64,000 bases of DNA from Chryseobacterium sp. E1 (GTDB lineage Bacteria > Bacteroidota > Bacteroidia > Flavobacteriales > Weeksellaceae), in NCBI GenBank assembly GCA_019203745.1, contig CP078104.1, positions 3,038,001-3,102,000 on the forward strand, read 5' to 3'. The notes beneath the pieces were generated by a model that worked only from the letters and a program-made list of their open reading frames with translations, had not been told where the DNA came from and did not search any database. This document shows positions 63,824 through 64,000 of this stretch, piece after piece. A program made the position numbers and the translations under genes. Position 1 is the stretch's first letter, and the number at the start of each line of letters is the position of its first letter.

Positions 63824-64000
63824 TTTTCCAGCTGAAGTAACGCATTGATGCCCTGTACATGGACGGTCAGATCAGGAAAAAATCATTGTAACATTGTTGT
63901 AGAAGATCTTTGTTGTTCAGGAAAGCTTCAAAAACCGGAATATCCTTATCAAGGTATTTGGCTTTATTAAGCACATTCTGAATGCTGAATTTAATGCCCC
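63820..64000 (-). CDS. C-terminal end of an unidentified gene, continues past window
   Basis: The last 60 residues of a minus-strand protein: FSIQNVLNKAKYLDKDIPVF, LLQQCYNDFF and, after one base is added to the T/A run near 63880, the end DLTVHVQGINALLQLEN. It is helical and soluble. Too short to assign a family. Confidence 0.5.

Overview
The window looks like a chromosomal piece of a Chryseobacterium-type flavobacterium (Bacteroidota, Weeksellaceae). The evidence is AT-rich DNA, TAnnTTTG-type -7 promoter elements, type IX secretion (T9SS) sorting domains, outer-membrane proteins of Bacteroidota families, DUF6443/DUF5977 RHS proteins, and GG-leader peptides beginning MKNAK. No tRNA, rRNA, CRISPR array, insertion sequence or integrase was seen. 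Many genes, including groEL, truA, ribB and dinB, are split by single-base indels, mostly in A/T or C/G runs. I read these as sequence errors and give each gene its reconstructed span.

0-22 kb is mainly housekeeping: an alpha-amylase, dinB, a GNAT acetyltransferase, a TlpA-like thioredoxin, purine nucleoside phosphorylase with lpxK, truA, an ABC exporter, a tightly overlapping operon (alpha/beta hydrolase, ECF sigma factor, membrane protein, methyltransferase), a TonB-receptor-like outer-membrane protein, a T9SS-secreted protein, ribB under an FMN riboswitch, an ATP-grasp protein and a hotdog-fold protein. At 22.1-22.6 kb an AT-rich gap carries four perfect DnaA boxes and one near-perfect one, an oriC candidate.

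23.4-25.3 kb holds an orphan RHS tip with a HExxH metallopeptidase warhead and an overlapping exported immunity candidate; its left edge cuts into a zinc-peptidase gene. 25.4-40.7 kb is a run of mostly minus-strand accessory genes (DinB-fold, tautomerase-type isomerase, VOC, DHFR-like, DUF1801, hydrolases, EEP nuclease, class C beta-lactamase-like, DUF2461, SMI1/KNR4, an AlgI/AlgX-like acetylation pair, kelch protein, XRE regulator).

40.8-45.4 kb is unusual. A secreted hydrolase is fused in frame to a second copy of the GroEL C-terminus and terminator, a four-helix-bundle (S23/bAvd-like) gene sits between groES and groEL, and three paralogous GG-leader cysteine-rich peptides lie upstream of groES. 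45.5-50.3 kb encodes exported proteins, an M1 metallopeptidase and a HupE/UreJ membrane protein.

50.5-62.8 kb is an RHS polymorphic-toxin island read leftward: a T9SS sorting-domain repeat protein, a DUF5977 RHS-like protein, a DUF6443 RHS toxin with its immunity gene, then two displaced toxin/immunity cassettes (a metzincin with a lipoprotein; an RHS tip with a lipoprotein), with REP-like palindromes at a cassette junction. A DUF6702-type exported protein and the end of an unidentified gene close the window.
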